This document shows positions 22,247 to 35,796 of a stretch of DNA of 64,000 nt, piece after piece; the first letter of the stretch is position 1, and each line of letters begins with the position of its first letter. The notes under the pieces were generated by a model. It did not search any database. It was not told the origin of the DNA and saw nothing but the letters and a program-made list of their open reading frames with translations. The translations under genes and the position numbers were made by a program. This DNA is from Akebia trifoliata. Taxonomy: Eukaryota; Streptophyta; Magnoliopsida; Ranunculales; Lardizabalaceae. The stretch spans positions 41,835,560 to 41,899,559 of the forward strand of contig CM030711.1 of the NCBI GenBank assembly GCA_017979445.1. The letters run 5' to 3'.

Positions 22247-25138
22247 TCAGAAACTTAAAATTTTCTCCTGCGAGCTTTCAATAGTTTCTCTGAGGCTCAC
22301 CTCCAGGGGAATCAAGTCAATGCCCAAGCCTTTTGCTCTCTCAATGGATATCTTATATGTTGGAAGAAATGGTTTGTCATCCATACACCTGCCATGAATA
22401 AAAAACACGCGTTTTCTACGAATTAATTCCATGTTCATTAGTGAAATAAGTACTTGATATAAAAGCAAACTATCAAGAGTCATTTGGGTTACTATGGAAT
22501 CTATTATAAATCTGAGTTACAAAGTGGGTTCTGTAGGCTCCTAAAAAATCTTAATGTCTGGTTGTACCCAATCTGTAAACTATGACATTGATCATGTAAA
22601 ACCTGGCAAGATGGGAACACTTTAAAGCGCCATCCAAAATGAAAAGTTTAACAAAAGAGAGTGGTTTGTTCCCTTTGCATATGCACTGTTCTGGATTCTG
22701 GACATATCAATTGGTTGGAAGTCACTATGATAGACAACCCAGAAAAAAACAAAAAAAGAAAAGGTTGATATACACTCAGATATGAGATTCCCAGCATAAG
22801 CACCTATATTTATTTGATAAGTAGAACCAAGCATAGAGCTCTCATTCAGATCTTGAATGGGTTCTTCTTCTTCTTCTTCTTTTGTTTTTTGATCAGTTAG
22901 GTCGACTAAGCTATAAGCTAAGCGAAAATTGACTGAGATGTTTTGAGCATGTTCAATGAAGGCCAATTATGGCCCCCAGTAAGAAGACATATTATAATTG
23001 AAGGTCCAAAAGAAGAGAGAGGAAGACTTAGAAGAACGCAGATAAAAAAAGGTGAAACCAGATGTGGACACTCTCAATAACAAAAAACTTGGCTTTGGAC
23101 AGAGTGGAATGAAGGAATATGATTTCTTTAGCCGACTCCAAATCTTCGGGATAATGGCCAAATGGGTGAAACCCGTGTCCAATACAGACACTCCATGGAT
23201 TCTGGTGTGTGGTTTTGCCCAGAGATCACAGAGGCTCTCCCATATGAGTTAATTAATTATGTTAGGTTCTTCTAGCCGGAGTTCAAGTGTAAGCTTAGCA
23301 TAGTTCCTTCTTCTTATGGCATACTTAAAATAAAAATAACACCACACTTCCTTGCAAATGATAGAAACTTACTTTTCAGGAAACTGAAGAGAAGGATAAA
23401 GATTGCGTAAAATCTTCACCAGCTCTGAATAGTGAGCAACTCTCTCAGCTAGACAATATCTTCCACTCGCTGAAGGAATCTCAAATGCCAGAACGTGTGC
23501 ATTGGCAACATCTTTAACATTAACCCATCCATAAGTTGCATTGGGAAATGTATTTCCTACATATCAAATGAAAACTTCAGACACATTACATGATTGAGAA
23601 CATTAATCTTGTCAAAAATAAAAATAAAATTATCCAAAACATTATATGAAGCCTTCTTCTAAATGTCACGATGTGGGCATTATTTAATGGAATTCAATAA
23701 AAGGGTTCATGCCATTTATATCTCAGCTTCTCACTCTCAACATCAAATCGAAAGAAAAAGTGTGTTAAAAGGAGTTTAATGTTGACTTGCAATGGTGGAA
23801 ACAGAATAGTGGTAGATAAATTTGGGTAAGTAATGAGGTGGCAGAAGTAATGAAAATGCACTCATTCGCTTTGGTTCAAATTGCGAAAGTGTGCACGCTT
23901 TTATTCTAGTAAGCAAAATGGTTAGTAATTAGTGGGTTAAGGTGCGGTTTGAACCCAAGTCATGGTATCAACACTCACAAACTTTACCAACTCAACAAGC
24001 TAGCACATTCACATAACTTTAGTAACATAAAAAGTTGAGTCAACTCCACAAGAACAGTAAGAATCCATAATCCTGCCTAATGAACATGTTTTTAGGAAAT
24101 ACACATTTTTTGGCGGAATCATATTTACTCATTAAGATGAAAAATAAATAGATATTCAAGTAGAGGAAAAATCCATACACATTAACCATAATAAATCAAA
24201 CATACCATTTATTAAGTTTAGAATATCCCCTGCACTTGAATTAACCGTTGGTTGTAAAAGCGGACCAATAACCATCGATGGATTTATTACAACCATATCA
24301 ATCCCATTTTCTTTTGCAAATTTCCAAGCAGCCTGTTCAGACAAGGTCTTTGAAATTGCATACCAAAGCTGATAGACACTAAAAGAAATCATCAGTAGTT
24401 TATGAAAAAAGTTGTGGCTTGTATGGATATTGGATATAATCTTCATATCATCATTTTTCAAAAAGAAACCAAGAGTAATAACAAAATGGGAAAATATACC
24501 ACACCTTTAATTCCTTACAAAACTCTGGATCAGAAAACCAAGTCTCGTCAACTACTACTTCTGGAGCTCGAGGTTTCCTATTGTATACAACAGCAGCCAA
24601 GGAGGATGTTAGAACCACTCTTCTAACAGATGGAATTTTTGCGCAGGAACCAAGAACATTAAGAGTTCCTTTTAGTGCAGGCTCAATAAGTTCAGCCTGA
24701 AATATGGAAAGTGGAGACTCGTTATAACAGTCAAGGACGCTTCACATGTAGCCATGGTATTAAATTCGGCATTTTTCTACAAAATTTACTGAAAATATTT
24801 CTATTTCCATAGGGCTCAATATGAAATTCACCTAGCATTTTCCTTTTGTTCATATTTAGGTGGACTCATTGTTCATTTTGATAACTATTATGGCCAACTA
24901 GAAGCTTTCTTTGTGCTAACTTCAGACCCAAGCGAGAAGGCACTTAAAGCCCCAACTAGCTAAGGCAAAACAAAATGGGACAAGACAAGCCAGAAAACCA
25001 GTTTTAAAATTCCAACAAAAATAATAAAAATCTCATAAATTTTTTTTTTTGTTTAAAAGCTTCTCTTTTTTCGTTTTTTACTTTTGAAAAATTATTCTAG
25101 AAAATATTGTGAACTTTACAAAATAGCATATATATATA

Positions 25139-25187
<49 letters not shown>

Positions 25188-28100
25188 TAGATAGATAGAT
25201 ACTTATCGTTAAGACTTGTAAATTACACGTAACAGACAATCATTATTAGAGACAAACTATAATTGATCAGGTATCTATATACATAGATGTCTATTTTATA
25301 GATGGAAACTCAACTACAAAAGCAAACAAATTAACATAAACTTTCCCAACATTGAAGGGTTTTTTTTTTTTTTTAAAAGATATTCTAGAAATATTCTGTA
25401 GAAGAAAATATTCACCAAGCATGTGATACCCCAGGAAAGTCTTCTACCATTGCATGGGTTAGTGACCTCATTCACAAGGCACCTAATGTAGTATCCCATT
25501 TTCCTAATGCTTTTGATGCAGCAACCATGCATATGTAATGCAAAGTTCCCATGATTCTGTTTTGTGAGTACAAATGACTAGATTTTCCAAGTACACCAAC
25601 TTCTAGTCTTCCACTGCCAAAACATGAAATTCATTATCATCTTCAATCTACATTGTTGGAGTACTAGCTCGGTTTAGATTGTGTGGAAACGAATTTGTGA
25701 GCAAGTTTTGGACCTGTGCGCAAACATTTTCACGCAAATTTGGCATGTATGACTTGGAAAAACAGCCGTTCGGAACGTGGCAAGCAAATAGCCACAAATA
25801 TGTGTTTACCAAATTATGTTCATTTGGGTCACACATAAACTGACACGTGCAAACATGTTTGCAATGGAAAATCCTATTTTACCTATTAAAAATGAGATAA
25901 AAATATAAAGGCAATCCATTTAGGTCAATTTGGTCAATCACAATGTTGAAAATAGCACCAGTTTGGCGATAGAGTAATAGGAGCAAAAGAGAGACGGGGA
26001 GTTATATGAGAGGTCGCTTAAGACTTAATGTAGGGCTTAGGCAGCTAGATGATATGCACCGCGGTGGAGGTGCCACCTGTTAACCAACCAACTACTCCAA
26101 AAGACTGATCTGTGGGAGAATGGGAGAACTATGAATATAAGAGGGTCACGGGACTTAACTGGGGTATGACACACCTGATCGTAGAGGAAAATATACACTC
26201 AACACGCCCCCTCACCCATAACGGTAGAAAGATTCAAACCCATGACCTATACGAGCGCTCAGATACCATGTTAATCAATCAACTATTCCAAAAGACCTAT
26301 ATGTTGGAGAGTGGAAGAACTATGAATATAACAGGGTTACCGGGCTTAACTGGGATATGACACACTCGAGACTGGAGGAAAATATACACTCAACACCACC
26401 AAGCCTGATCAAGTTTGGGCTGAGAGTGATGTGTGCGAGGGTTCTGTCAATTTGGGATGATACTTTTAATTGACTTGAATTGCATGCAAATTCAATTCCT
26501 TGGGTGTGGAGGTGAGGTGGGGGAAAGGTTAAAGAGGAACCACATCCCTTGGCACACAATTGAATAAGGGCGCATTACATCACCCCAAACACAGTCAAAA
26601 CAGCAGGGGAGCCAGAAACAGTGTCTTGTTAACAGGTATCCAACCAAGCCATGAAATGTCAAGAAACCTCAAATGGTATAACCTTCAGAACCAAAACAAT
26701 GCCCAGTCCATTAGCTCATTCTCAGCATTTAGCTCAATAAACACTAAACCTGCACATGTAGGGAGTGCAGAAAATCTTAAACAAGAAACAAAGCATTTGT
26801 CCCTTGCAAAACAATTTCCTAAAAGAGAGACAACAGACACCAAGAAGAATCCTACAAATAATTTCCTTTACATGGTAATGCAATAATATGAAAAAATGGA
26901 GTGACAAAAGACCTTCGAACATAAAAAAGAAGCATCAAAACCTTGATGAGAAGTCAAATTAAATGAACTTTATAACAAAAATCTATAACAATCACAACAA
27001 GAGTAATATAGAGTGGACCTGTGGATCTTTGACTCCATTATAACATGGAGACGCTATATGAAAAACACCTTCACATCCATCAACTATAGAATCAAAGGAT
27101 CCTTCTTCCAATAAGTTTGCTTTAAACAATTTAAGTCTCTCATTGGCTCCAGAAAGTGCACGTAAATGTTCAGTCTTCTTTGGATCATCTACAACATCAA
27201 ATGAATTAAACTCATTAGCATCCTTAGCTTGTTAGAGCCTAGAGGTACAGATATAGTTTTAAATTTCAACATATTTCCACGAAATATACCAAAATATTTC
27301 AAGTTCCACAAGGTCCAACATGAAATTCTCATAATGATTCTACAAAAACGATGACTATTCAAAGACAACAAAGTCTAGAATAGCATCAAATTCAGGGTCA
27401 CTCAATAGCTTTAATAACCATTGAGGCCGATGGAAGGAATTTTGAGATTCTTAACCAAAATTCTGAACTGGGTATTCTCTTTCTTCAGAGCCTAAATCAG
27501 AACTGAATTAGGTATGTGATGTGGAATGGCATAGAAGATACATTAATGTGCATATCAGTATCTACACTAACATTCATCACGGCCATAATAAGTAATTACT
27601 ATCCTTCCTGTTACAAACTTTAAATCAAATTTAGTTTTATGAGGTAAAATCTTGAAAACGGTATAAGAACAGAATCAAAACCGACACTTGAACCCATGAT
27701 GAGTCAAAATCAATTGAGTAGAAATATTAGAACCCATTTCCATAACCAGTAATTACAATTGCTATCTCTCTGCCTTGTATTCCATTTGTGTTATTGTATT
27801 GATAGAAGAGGGACTGTACACCAAGGAGCAATCCTGAATTTATTGGGGTGACTGTTTTACTCAATTTTGTTATTATCTCATCACCATCATCACATGTGGA
27901 TGTAGCAATCTTTTTTTGTTTTATTTGTTTTTATATGTTTAAGAGTGAGTTTTTGGGGTGACACCTTCAGGTTGACATAGCAAGATCGCTGAATCACGTA
28001 AATTTGTGTTGTACTCTCTTTACTTCTGTTTAATTTATGGATTTCTATTTTGATTGTTATAATTGATTCTTGCAACTGTTTTTCTACAACGATCCTTCCA

Positions 28101-28692
28101 GTTACAATCTTTAAATCAAATTTAGGCTTATTAGATAAAATCCTTAAATGGGTATATGACTTTGTTCCAGATTTGAGTCCAAATTTGCACCAATTTATCT
28201 AAATGAAGGTGACACCTCAGTGAAGTAGAAAAGTCTCTGTGTGGTAGTGGACTAGTGGTAATACGACCTACCTGCGATCAAAACCTCCTGTTCACTCTTT
28301 AAATTAATCAAAGAAAAATCAAAATAGAGACTACAAGAACAGAATCAAAACTAACACTTGAGAACCCACAAATGCTAAGAGTAGAAATAGAAAGAGAAAA
28401 AGAAAGGTGTAGACAAATGGGTAATTGGGTACGCTTTTGTTCCAAAATTGGGCCTAAATTTGCATTAATTTATCATTATATCTAAGTTTATAAAGTATAA
28501 AAGTTAAGAACAGAATCAAAACTGAAACTTGAGAACCCATAATGAATCAAAACAAAATGAGAAGAAATACGGACTTGGGTCACGAACAGAAGCTTTGACT
28601 GTGTACCCTCTCTCAAGAAGAAACTTAACCAACCATGAAGCTATGTAACCAGAAGCACCAGTAACGCAAACTACCTTCCCTCCTCCACTCAT
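22247..28692 (-). CDS. Copy 2: NADPH-dependent reductase of the CCR / phenylacetaldehyde-reductase-like SDR family, intact
   Basis: Six exons (minus): 28575-28692, 27019-27188, 24505-24696, 24206-24368, 23373-23556, 22247-22388; phases agree and the product is 322 residues. The cofactor motif [15 protein letters not shown] is identical to copy 1; VVLTSS and YAISK carry the catalytic Ser, Tyr and Lys, and [15 protein letters not shown] takes the place of the lignin-CCR signature. Differences from copy 1 include FHIASP for [15 protein letters not shown] for CNGKPQAPE and a C-terminus one codon shorter ending KILSF. The normal poly(A) signal has been split by a MITE, so its 3' end must be formed elsewhere. 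No frame break is visible. Substrate unknown. Confidence 0.93.
22895..23215 (+). mobile_element. LINE reverse-transcriptase tail in intron 5 of copy 2
   Basis: Best preserved of the four: [20 protein letters not shown] and, in another frame, ALDRVE then [11 protein letters not shown], matching the ALDRxEWRxRIxxADP end of plant LINE RTs. Opposite strand to the gene. Confidence 0.8.
23915..24006 (-). mobile_element. tRNA-derived SINE in intron 4 of copy 2
   Basis: Ortholog of 10470-10560: GTGCTAGCTTGTTGAGTTGG and GGGTTCAAACCGCACC on the minus strand. Confidence 0.65.
25127..25202. repeat. (TA)n/(GATA)n microsatellite
   Basis: About 55 bases of TA with one TATTAT break, then four GATA units. 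Copy 1 has only a very short TA run here (11638-11650). Confidence 0.9.
26100..26390 (-). mobile_element. Au-like SINE, tandem partial copies, in intron 2 of copy 2
   Basis: Minus strand ACATGGTATCTGAGCGCTCG followed by GTCATGGGTTTGAATC recalls the tRNA-Met-like head of plant Au SINEs. The flanking block GGAGAGTGG(G/A)AGAACTA...TTAACTGGGGTATGACACAC stands on both sides of the head; copy 1 has only one block (12550-12615), so either copy 1 lost or copy 2 gained the head. Confidence 0.5.
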
Positions 28693-28758
28693 TCTCACTC
28701 ACACACCTCTCTGTGAATGGTCTTCAAGCTTTGGATTCTTGATTTCTAACTGTGGAAG

Positions 28759-28768
28759 TATATATTAA
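28759..28768 (-). promoter_or_regulatory. TATA-like box of copy 2
   Basis: Minus strand TTTAATATATAC, about 70 bases before the ATG at 28692, a usual spacing for a short plant 5' leader. Confidence 0.5.
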
Positions 28769-28940
28769 ATATTCTGAAGAGCATCTCCAACAATGCTATT
28801 TAAAATAAAGAGCATCTTTTGTCAACTCTTTTTCCTCTTCGAGCACAACACGAGAAACTAAAATATTAAAACTTTATAGTTTATAATAGTAGGTGAGAAA
28901 TTACAGTGAGATTTGACGTCATTTGATTGCATGCAAACGT

Positions 28941-29020
28941 TGGATTGAAACAAATGGAGAGAAGAGAACAGAAAATGAATTGGATTGAAACAAATGGAGA
29001 GAAGAGAACAGAAAATGAAT
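28941..29020. repeat. Perfect 40-bp direct duplication
   Basis: Positions 28941-28980 and 28981-29020 are identical (TGGATTGAAACAAATGGAGA...). It lies about 250 bases upstream of copy 2, beside a Tourist-like MITE. Confidence 0.9.
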
Positions 29021-29036
29021 GGGTTTCTCTCCATTT

Positions 29037-29341
29037 CTCTTATTTGGATTGTTAAGTGGGGGAGAGAAGAGAAAAGAATTAGAGAGAAAAACAGCTAGTT
29101 TTCTTTTTCTCAAAAAACATGTAGAGAAGAGTAAAAAATGGAGAGAAACCCTTTTAAATATTTTATAATTCTAACTCTACCCCTAGATCTCTTTTAAGAT
29201 ATTTTAAAATTTCAAAATTATCCCAAGTTCTCTCATGTCAATCCAAATATGATGGAGAAAAATGAAATTTCTCTTCTCTTCTCTTCTCTCTTACTAGTGA
29301 ATTTATCTTTTCTACCCTTCTCTCAATCCAAACATAGCCTA
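29037..29341. mobile_element. Tourist-like MITE upstream of copy 2
   Basis: TTATTTGGATTG at the left and CTCTCAATCCAAACATAGCC at the right; the interior AACTCTACCCCTAGATCTCT matches the MITE at 21968. Same family, longer member, boundaries approximate. Confidence 0.65.
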
Positions 29342-29344
29342 AGT

Positions 29345-30199
29345 AACCAAACTAAACCAATATGTCGTAACCCAATGCTGACTTGGGGTAAACCTAGAAG
29401 AATTCATCCTGAATTTCTAAGGGCATAGAACATGTCTCAGAACGATGTTAGAATGGGAGATTTTTTTTATGATATTCTTCAGTTACCCGAGGCATGAAAT
29501 TGTACCCTGGCATGCACATGTCATGCCCCCCGTGCCAGTTTACTATCCATGCTTTATCTTTAATAATTCCATTAGAAGGATTTGACTACTTGATGCTCAG
29601 CGCTCCTATGCCCAATAGGCCCTCCTTACATGGCTAGTATGGCTTCCATTGTGCTAGAGCAAATGGATCCACATTGGCACTATGACCCAACTATGTGCCA
29701 AACAAGATTCATATGAGCCTCAAAGTTGTCGCATGCTTGTATTGTACCTGAGTTATGACTCAAATGATAGTTTGTATATGCGGTTAGAAACATTAAAACT
29801 AAGCACTGACTAGAGCATGTCAGGGAGGACCCCGAAAAGCTCACTTGCGGGGTGGAATTAAATGTATGAAAATGAAATTAGAAAAATTATAAATTATATA
29901 TGTATATATTATTTTAAAAATTAATAAAAATTCTAATTTCATATAAAGATAAAAAAAATAAATAATACTAATAAAAAAACAACATTGAAAATTGATGAAC
30001 ACCTTATTTTCATAAAAACCGGCCAAATCGTAAGTTCTTTGAGGTTTTAAGGGAATGAACCCTAAATCACATATCTCGAATGCCTCAATGCACTATCCAA
30101 TGGATCAAAATTAGCACAATCCTCATTTTGCATGAAAAAATTAAAAATGAACCTTCTTTAAGTTTTTTCCTTGAATCAGTTAAAAAAACATAACGACAA

Positions 30200-30235
<36 letters not shown>

Positions 30236-30708
30236 GAGTATTGCACTTCCAGGATTCTAGATACCCAAAAAAAAATTATTGGAGGGAATAAACCAAATGC
30301 ATGTCCGATAATAATATCTACAAAAATTGTAGAAAATATTATTTACCAAATTCAAAAACCTATAGCAATTTAGTTTGAAAGAAATCGATTCAGAAAGGAG
30401 ATGAAGGAAGTAGAAGTAGTTGATCTCAATTTGGAAGTGGAATTGTATGTAGGATTTCTTGTTGATAATGTTAAAAGAGGACAAGTGTATAAATAAATAG
30501 ATAACATAGGAAATTTGAAACTGTGGATTTTTAAATTTTTTTGTAAAATAACAATGATACCCCTCTTGCCAATTAATAAAATAGAAATATCTTTCATCAA
30601 TTAATAAAATATTATATCTTTATAGAGAAGACGGAGTAGGAGTTACAAAATTTTGGTTTTCCCAAATAACCCCCTCCTTACCTTTACATTTAAACAGGGT
30701 TATTTTGG
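29345..30708. other. Unassigned intergenic DNA
   Basis: I see no gene. AT-rich, with a (TA)n run at 30204-30232. The stretch at 29480-29830 is less AT-rich and looks like old transposon sequence, but I recognise no motif. Confidence 0.6.
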
Positions 30709-31725
30709 TAAAAAATCAACAGAATTGCAATCATATGATATTATGATCATGTTAGTTTTCAAAATTACAAAAATAACTTCTTCACTGTGTAATCTTATAA
30801 GAAACACTTTCCTTATTAAGTAAGATTTCAAATCTTACCAAAGATCACTGAGGTCAAATGAATTACCAAATTGGACAACCAACATCACAACCTTCTAGAT
30901 TTCATAAAAAATCTCAAATTCAAAATAATAATAATTATAATTTTGGCTTGATCCAAGATTTTGAAAATGGATGGTTACTGAATTTCAAATTTCAAATTTC
31001 AAATTAAACTTTAAAGATAAAAAATAATCATTTTTAGGTTGATTTTTTTTAGTTCAGAGAAAATTGTCTTGTACATCCTTATGGCATCAAATCCAGTTTT
31101 TGGATGCTACGAGGTGAGCTCAACGACCTTTAGTAAGAAGTGGAATCTTACTAAGTTGACAAGGCTAGACTTACTCTAATCTTAAAATCCCATTACTTAA
31201 TATTTTTAATTAAAAATAAGCTACATCTGCACATTTTTACTATTATAATGAGAGAAGGTGGAGTAGAAGTGGTTTGACTGTCCATAAGCCCGTAAATACC
31301 CTCATGTTAACATTTAAATTTAATATAATCAAGGTCATTTTGATCAAAAATAAAAAAAAACTGCAATTCCACATACCTAAAAAGATGATTTTTGATTTTC
31401 AAAATCACAAAAATATCCTCTAATTTTTTTTTTTTTTGTAATCTTCAAAATTACTCTTTAATTAATATTTTCAATTACAAATAAGCCCTTAGATACACGT
31501 CGGTTTGCACATGCCACCTTCTATATTCTTAACCATATAAGGCCAAGACTTCTTTTTCTTGATGATTGACTAATCTTTTAATATTTCAACTTGGATAAAT
31601 TTTTTTTTAAGATTTTGCCTAAATTGATATCCCTAGTGAAAGTCAACTCTTTAAATAGTCCTTGTCAAGGAGCTGGTGAACAATGGAACATTAGTATGTG
31701 GAAGGCTGCAAGTTGCATTATATTA

Positions 31726-31930
31726 TGAGTAAGAATAATGACGAATGCAAGTGGTTTTGGGTACGGGGTTACTAAGTGGCTGACATGGCAAGGGAACATA
31801 ACTGTAGAACTTTTTTTTTATATATCTCTAATAAAAAGATCTATGGTTACGTGCCTTTGCCATATCAGCGACATACCAACCACTTATCAAAAGTTGTGTG
31901 CATTCATCACAACTCTACGAGTAATGATTA
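31726..31930. mobile_element. MITE, full-length relative of 13605-13789
   Basis: AATGACGAATGCAAGTGG at the left pairs with the GTGTGCATTCATCACAAC end; the inner GGCTGACATGGCAAGG pairs with CTTTGCCATATCAGC. Confidence 0.6.
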
Positions 31931-32146
31931 AATGACTTTTCACATGGCATACCTAATCGATTCTTCTGACAATGACATGTGTTAGAATCTTATATCTATA
32001 TTCCTCGAGATATACAACTATAGATCCCCATAAAAATCTCAATGAAAAGTATATATGATTCTGACACAGATCCACATCAGAAATGTCCCCCACGATGTAC
32101 ATTTCAATGTTACTCCAACACGACTCATATTATTTTATGAAAAATT

Positions 32147-33214
32147 GGAAAAATTACTTAAATTATTTGGCAGAGGGATTTTTTTTAATTAGTCCCTGAA
32201 TTTTTGGCAATTACTTGAAAGTCCATTTAGTAATTTTTTATTATTTCTGAATGGTCCCTCAACCTCATCATACGTTATAATATTTTTGAAATACCCAAAC
32301 TACCCCTTTGTCATCTACTTCAAATACAGGTTTTTTGACAACGATTCCAATCATTTCCGACGATTATTTTTTATCATGAATGACGAATGAAAATGACATA
32401 CTTCTAATTGTAAACATTAAGATTTTTTTTTCAACGATTTATAACAAAAAACGAAGAATGAAGTTGAGATTCAAAAAATAAAAATAAAAAATACAGTATC
32501 AAGCTCACCACTTTTTATTGTCAAACTCATCACTTTTTATTTATTATCAAGCTCACCATTTTTTTTATTGTCGAGCTCACCAATTTTTATTTATTTTCCA
32601 CTTCACTAATTTGATTTATTATCAAGCTCACCACTTTTTATTGTTGAGTTCGACAAATTTTTTTTAAGAATGTTGAATTTGACAATAAAAATGTTGAACC
32701 CAAAAATAAAAAAGTGGTGAGTTTGACGCTAGTAAGACTCACCCATTTTCATTTTTCGAGTTTTTCTGACTAAAATACATGGAAAGATTGTCTAAAAACT
32801 TGACATAACAATTTGTGTAGATGATTTCAAATCAAAAGAACCATCCTTGATCAATTTTCATAAATTAAAAAAACAAAGTAAAAAAATTGAAAAACCCTAA
32901 CTTTTTATATGCATCTTCAAAATGCTTGAAAATGGTTTCTTCTTCCTTCTCAAATCCTTTCCATCGAAATGGAGTCTCTGAAACTCGATTAGGATGTTAG
33001 AAATCCAATTTTTTTTTTTTTTTAATTTATGAAAATGATGAATTCAAATGATTGGGGTAGTTTTGATATTTCAATCGTAAAAGATGTGTAAAGTGGGGTT
33101 CAAGGACTGGTTAGAAATAAAAATTTTACAAAATGGACAATTAAGAGAAGCCCTAAAACTTAGGGACTAATTAGAAAAAAGTCTCTCCACCAGGGTCTTA
33201 TACGTAATTTTTCC
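32147..33214. mobile_element. Mutator-type MITE M1, duplicate copy
   Basis: GGAAAAATTAC...GTAATTTTTCC, 1068 bp, ortholog of 19436-20479, with the same internal GTCGAGCTCACC-like repeats. Confidence 0.8.
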
Positions 33215-33382
33215 AAAATTTTTGGTTTACACTAACCAAGTTGTGACTAGCCCCTCCCAATCTCTTCGTTGTTGAATACTCAAAGGACCGTGACACAACA
33301 GCTCCAAGAAAAAAACTCTTTGATTTGAGATTTTACTCAAAAGTGAAAAAGATTTTTGAGTTCTAAAGGTAGATTATGATTT

Positions 33383-34153
33383 GGGAAAATTACTTAAAGA
33401 TCCCTGGTGGAGGCTTTTCTTTCTTAATAGTCCTTGAATTTTGGGTGGTAGCTTGATAGTCCATTTAGTAAAGTTTTTTTTTTTTTCTTAATGGTCCCTC
33501 ATTTTGGTTGAGCTCACCAATTTTTATTTATTGTCGAGGTCAACATTTTTATTGTCGAACTCAGCACTTTTTTTATTGTTGAGCTCACTGCTTTTTATTG
33601 ATTGTCGAGGTCACCACTTTCATTGTTTAGTTCGACAATTTTTATCATTGACCTTGACGCTGTAAAACTCACTCGTTTATCATTTTTTCAAGATTTTTCG
33701 ACTAAAATACATGAAAAGATCAATGAAAAACTTGACATAACAACTTTTTTAGATGATTTCAAACCAAAAGAATCATCTTTGATCGATTTTCATCCAAAAA
33801 CAAAGCAAAAAAGATTTAAAAAAAAAACCTAGTTTTCTACATACATGTTTAAAATGCTTGAAAACCCTTTGAAAATGGCTTCTTCTTCCTTCTCAAATCC
33901 TTAACATTATAATGAAGTCTCTTAAACTCGATTGGGGTGCCTAAAATCCAATTTTTATTTTATTTTATGAAAATGGTGGGGTTCGAACAGTTAGGGCACA
34001 TTCAACATTTCAATAGTGAGATATGTGAGGAGCTAGATTTAGGGACTAATTAGAAAGAAAATCTTTACTAAATGGACTATTAAGAGAAGCCCTAAAAGTT
34101 AGGGACTATTTAAAAAAAAGTTTATCCACCAGTGACCTTTAAGTAATTTTCCC
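33383..34153. mobile_element. Mutator-type MITE M2, duplicate copy
   Basis: GGGAAAATTAC...GTAATTTTCCC (perfect 11-bp tips) with the exact 9-bp duplication TTATGATTT at 33374-33382 and 34154-34162; ortholog of 20711-21485. Confidence 0.87.
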
Positions 34154-34643
34154 TTATGATTTATGATGGTTCAAGGAAGATGTAAAAATTGGCATTTCAC
34201 ATTGATATCACAACAACTCCCTTCTTTTTAGTCATTTTGTATTAAAATTCTGTTTTGGTGTGACAACATATTTGTTTGGTGAGCTATATATTTCTTTGTT
34301 ATTTACTTGTTACTATAAAAATAAAAAATAAAAATGAGGCATAAATGTTCTTAGAAAAAAGGAAGAAAAAAAAAATAGGGAGAGAATTCTTGGGCAAAAT
34401 GTACATCACTCCAATAATCCTGACTACCATTTGAGTGTTCACAAAATTTACCTAATTATAGAAATTTTTTGAGTTCTCTCGTCTCTCTTTTTTTTTTTTT
34501 TTTTTTTTCTCTCTCGCAAGACAATCACTCAAACCATCAAGAAGATTAAATAATGTGGAAGTTTACAGATGTTTTGATGAACATAAGATATATTACAAAT
34601 AAGAAAGGAGTAAGATCGGCAAGTACCTAGCAGCCACCCTTTA

Positions 34644-34853
34644 CGATGTGTTTGGATTGAGAGAATTGGAGAGAAGAGAAGACAAAAACGGTGAATTTTC
34701 TTTCTCTCCAAAAGTGGAGAGATTTGGAGAGATATCCTTTTAAAATATTATATAATTTCAACTCTACCCCTAAATCTCTTTTAAGATATTCCAAACATAG
34801 TTGAGAGAAACTGAGTTTCTCTCCTCTCCACTTCTATCAACCCAAACAAAGTT
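34644..34853. mobile_element. Tourist-like MITE, duplicate copy
   Basis: Ortholog of 21968-22206; TTA flanks and the TTTGGATTGAGAGAATTGG end are kept, with an internal deletion of about 30 bases near the right end. Confidence 0.8.
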
Positions 34854-35549
34854 TTAGTTATTTAGATAACTTGCAAGTTGCACCAAAGAAGACTCAGAAA
34901 CTTAAATTTTTCTCATGCGAGCTTTCAACAATTTCTCTGAGGCTCACCTCCTAAGGAATCAAGTCAATGCCCAAGCCTTTAGCTCTCTCAATGGATATCT
35001 TTTATGTTGGAAGAAATGGTTTGTCATCCACACACCTGCCATGAATTAAAAAAGCACACGTTTTCTAAGAATTAATTCCATGTTCATTAGTGAAATAAGT
35101 ACTTAATATAAAAGCAAACTATCAAGAGTCATTTGGGTTACTATGGAATCTATTATAACTCTGAGTTACAAAGTGGGTTCGATAGGTTCCAAAAAATGTT
35201 AATGTCTGGTTGTATCCAATCTGTAAACTATGGCGTTGATCATGTAAAATCTGGAAAGATGGGAACACTTTAATGCGCCATCCAAGATGAAAATTTTAAC
35301 AAAAGAGAGTGGTTTGTCACCTTTGCATATGCACTGCTCTAGATTCTAGACATATCAATTGGTTGCAAGTCACTTTGATAGACAACCCAGAAAAAAAAAA
35401 AAAAAAAGGGTTGATATACATTCAGATATGAGATTCCCAGCATAAGCACCTATATTTATTTGATAAGTAGAACCAAGCAGAGAGCTCTCATTCAGAACTT
35501 GAACAGGTTCTTCTTCTTCTTTTTGTTTTTTGATCAGTTAGGTTGACTA

Positions 35550-35796
35550 AGCAATAAGCTAAGCGAAAATCGACTAAGATATTTTGAGCATGTTCAACGA
35601 AGGCTAATTATGGCCCTAGTAAGAAAATATATTATAGTTGAAGGTCCTAAAGAAGCGAGAGGAAGACTTAGAAGAACGCAGATAAAAAAGGTGAAACTAG
35701 ATTGGACACTCTCAATAACAAATGACTTGGCTTTGGACATAGTGGAATAGAGAAATATGATCTCTTTATCCGACTCTCAATCTTTAGGATAATAGC
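35550..35796 (+). mobile_element. LINE reverse-transcriptase tail in intron 5 of copy 3, cut by the minisatellite
   Basis: Ortholog of 22895-23215 up to GGATAATAGCTAAATG; there the 33-bp array begins, so this is the left edge of the foreign insert. Confidence 0.75.

Larger units (their letters stand above)
24697..27018. other. Intron 2 of copy 2
   Basis: Non-coding, parallel to intron 2 of copy 1. Contains the (TA)n run at 25127-25202 (followed by GATA repeats) and the tandem SINE pieces at 26100-26390. Confidence 0.65.
30709..34345. repeat. Segmental duplication, right copy (partner 18420-21660)
   Basis: Carries in the same order the MITE remnants, M1, M2 and Tourist-like MITE found left of copy 2, followed by exon 6 of copy 3. 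The MITE at 31726-31930 is complete here but internally deleted at 19150. Confidence 0.85.
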
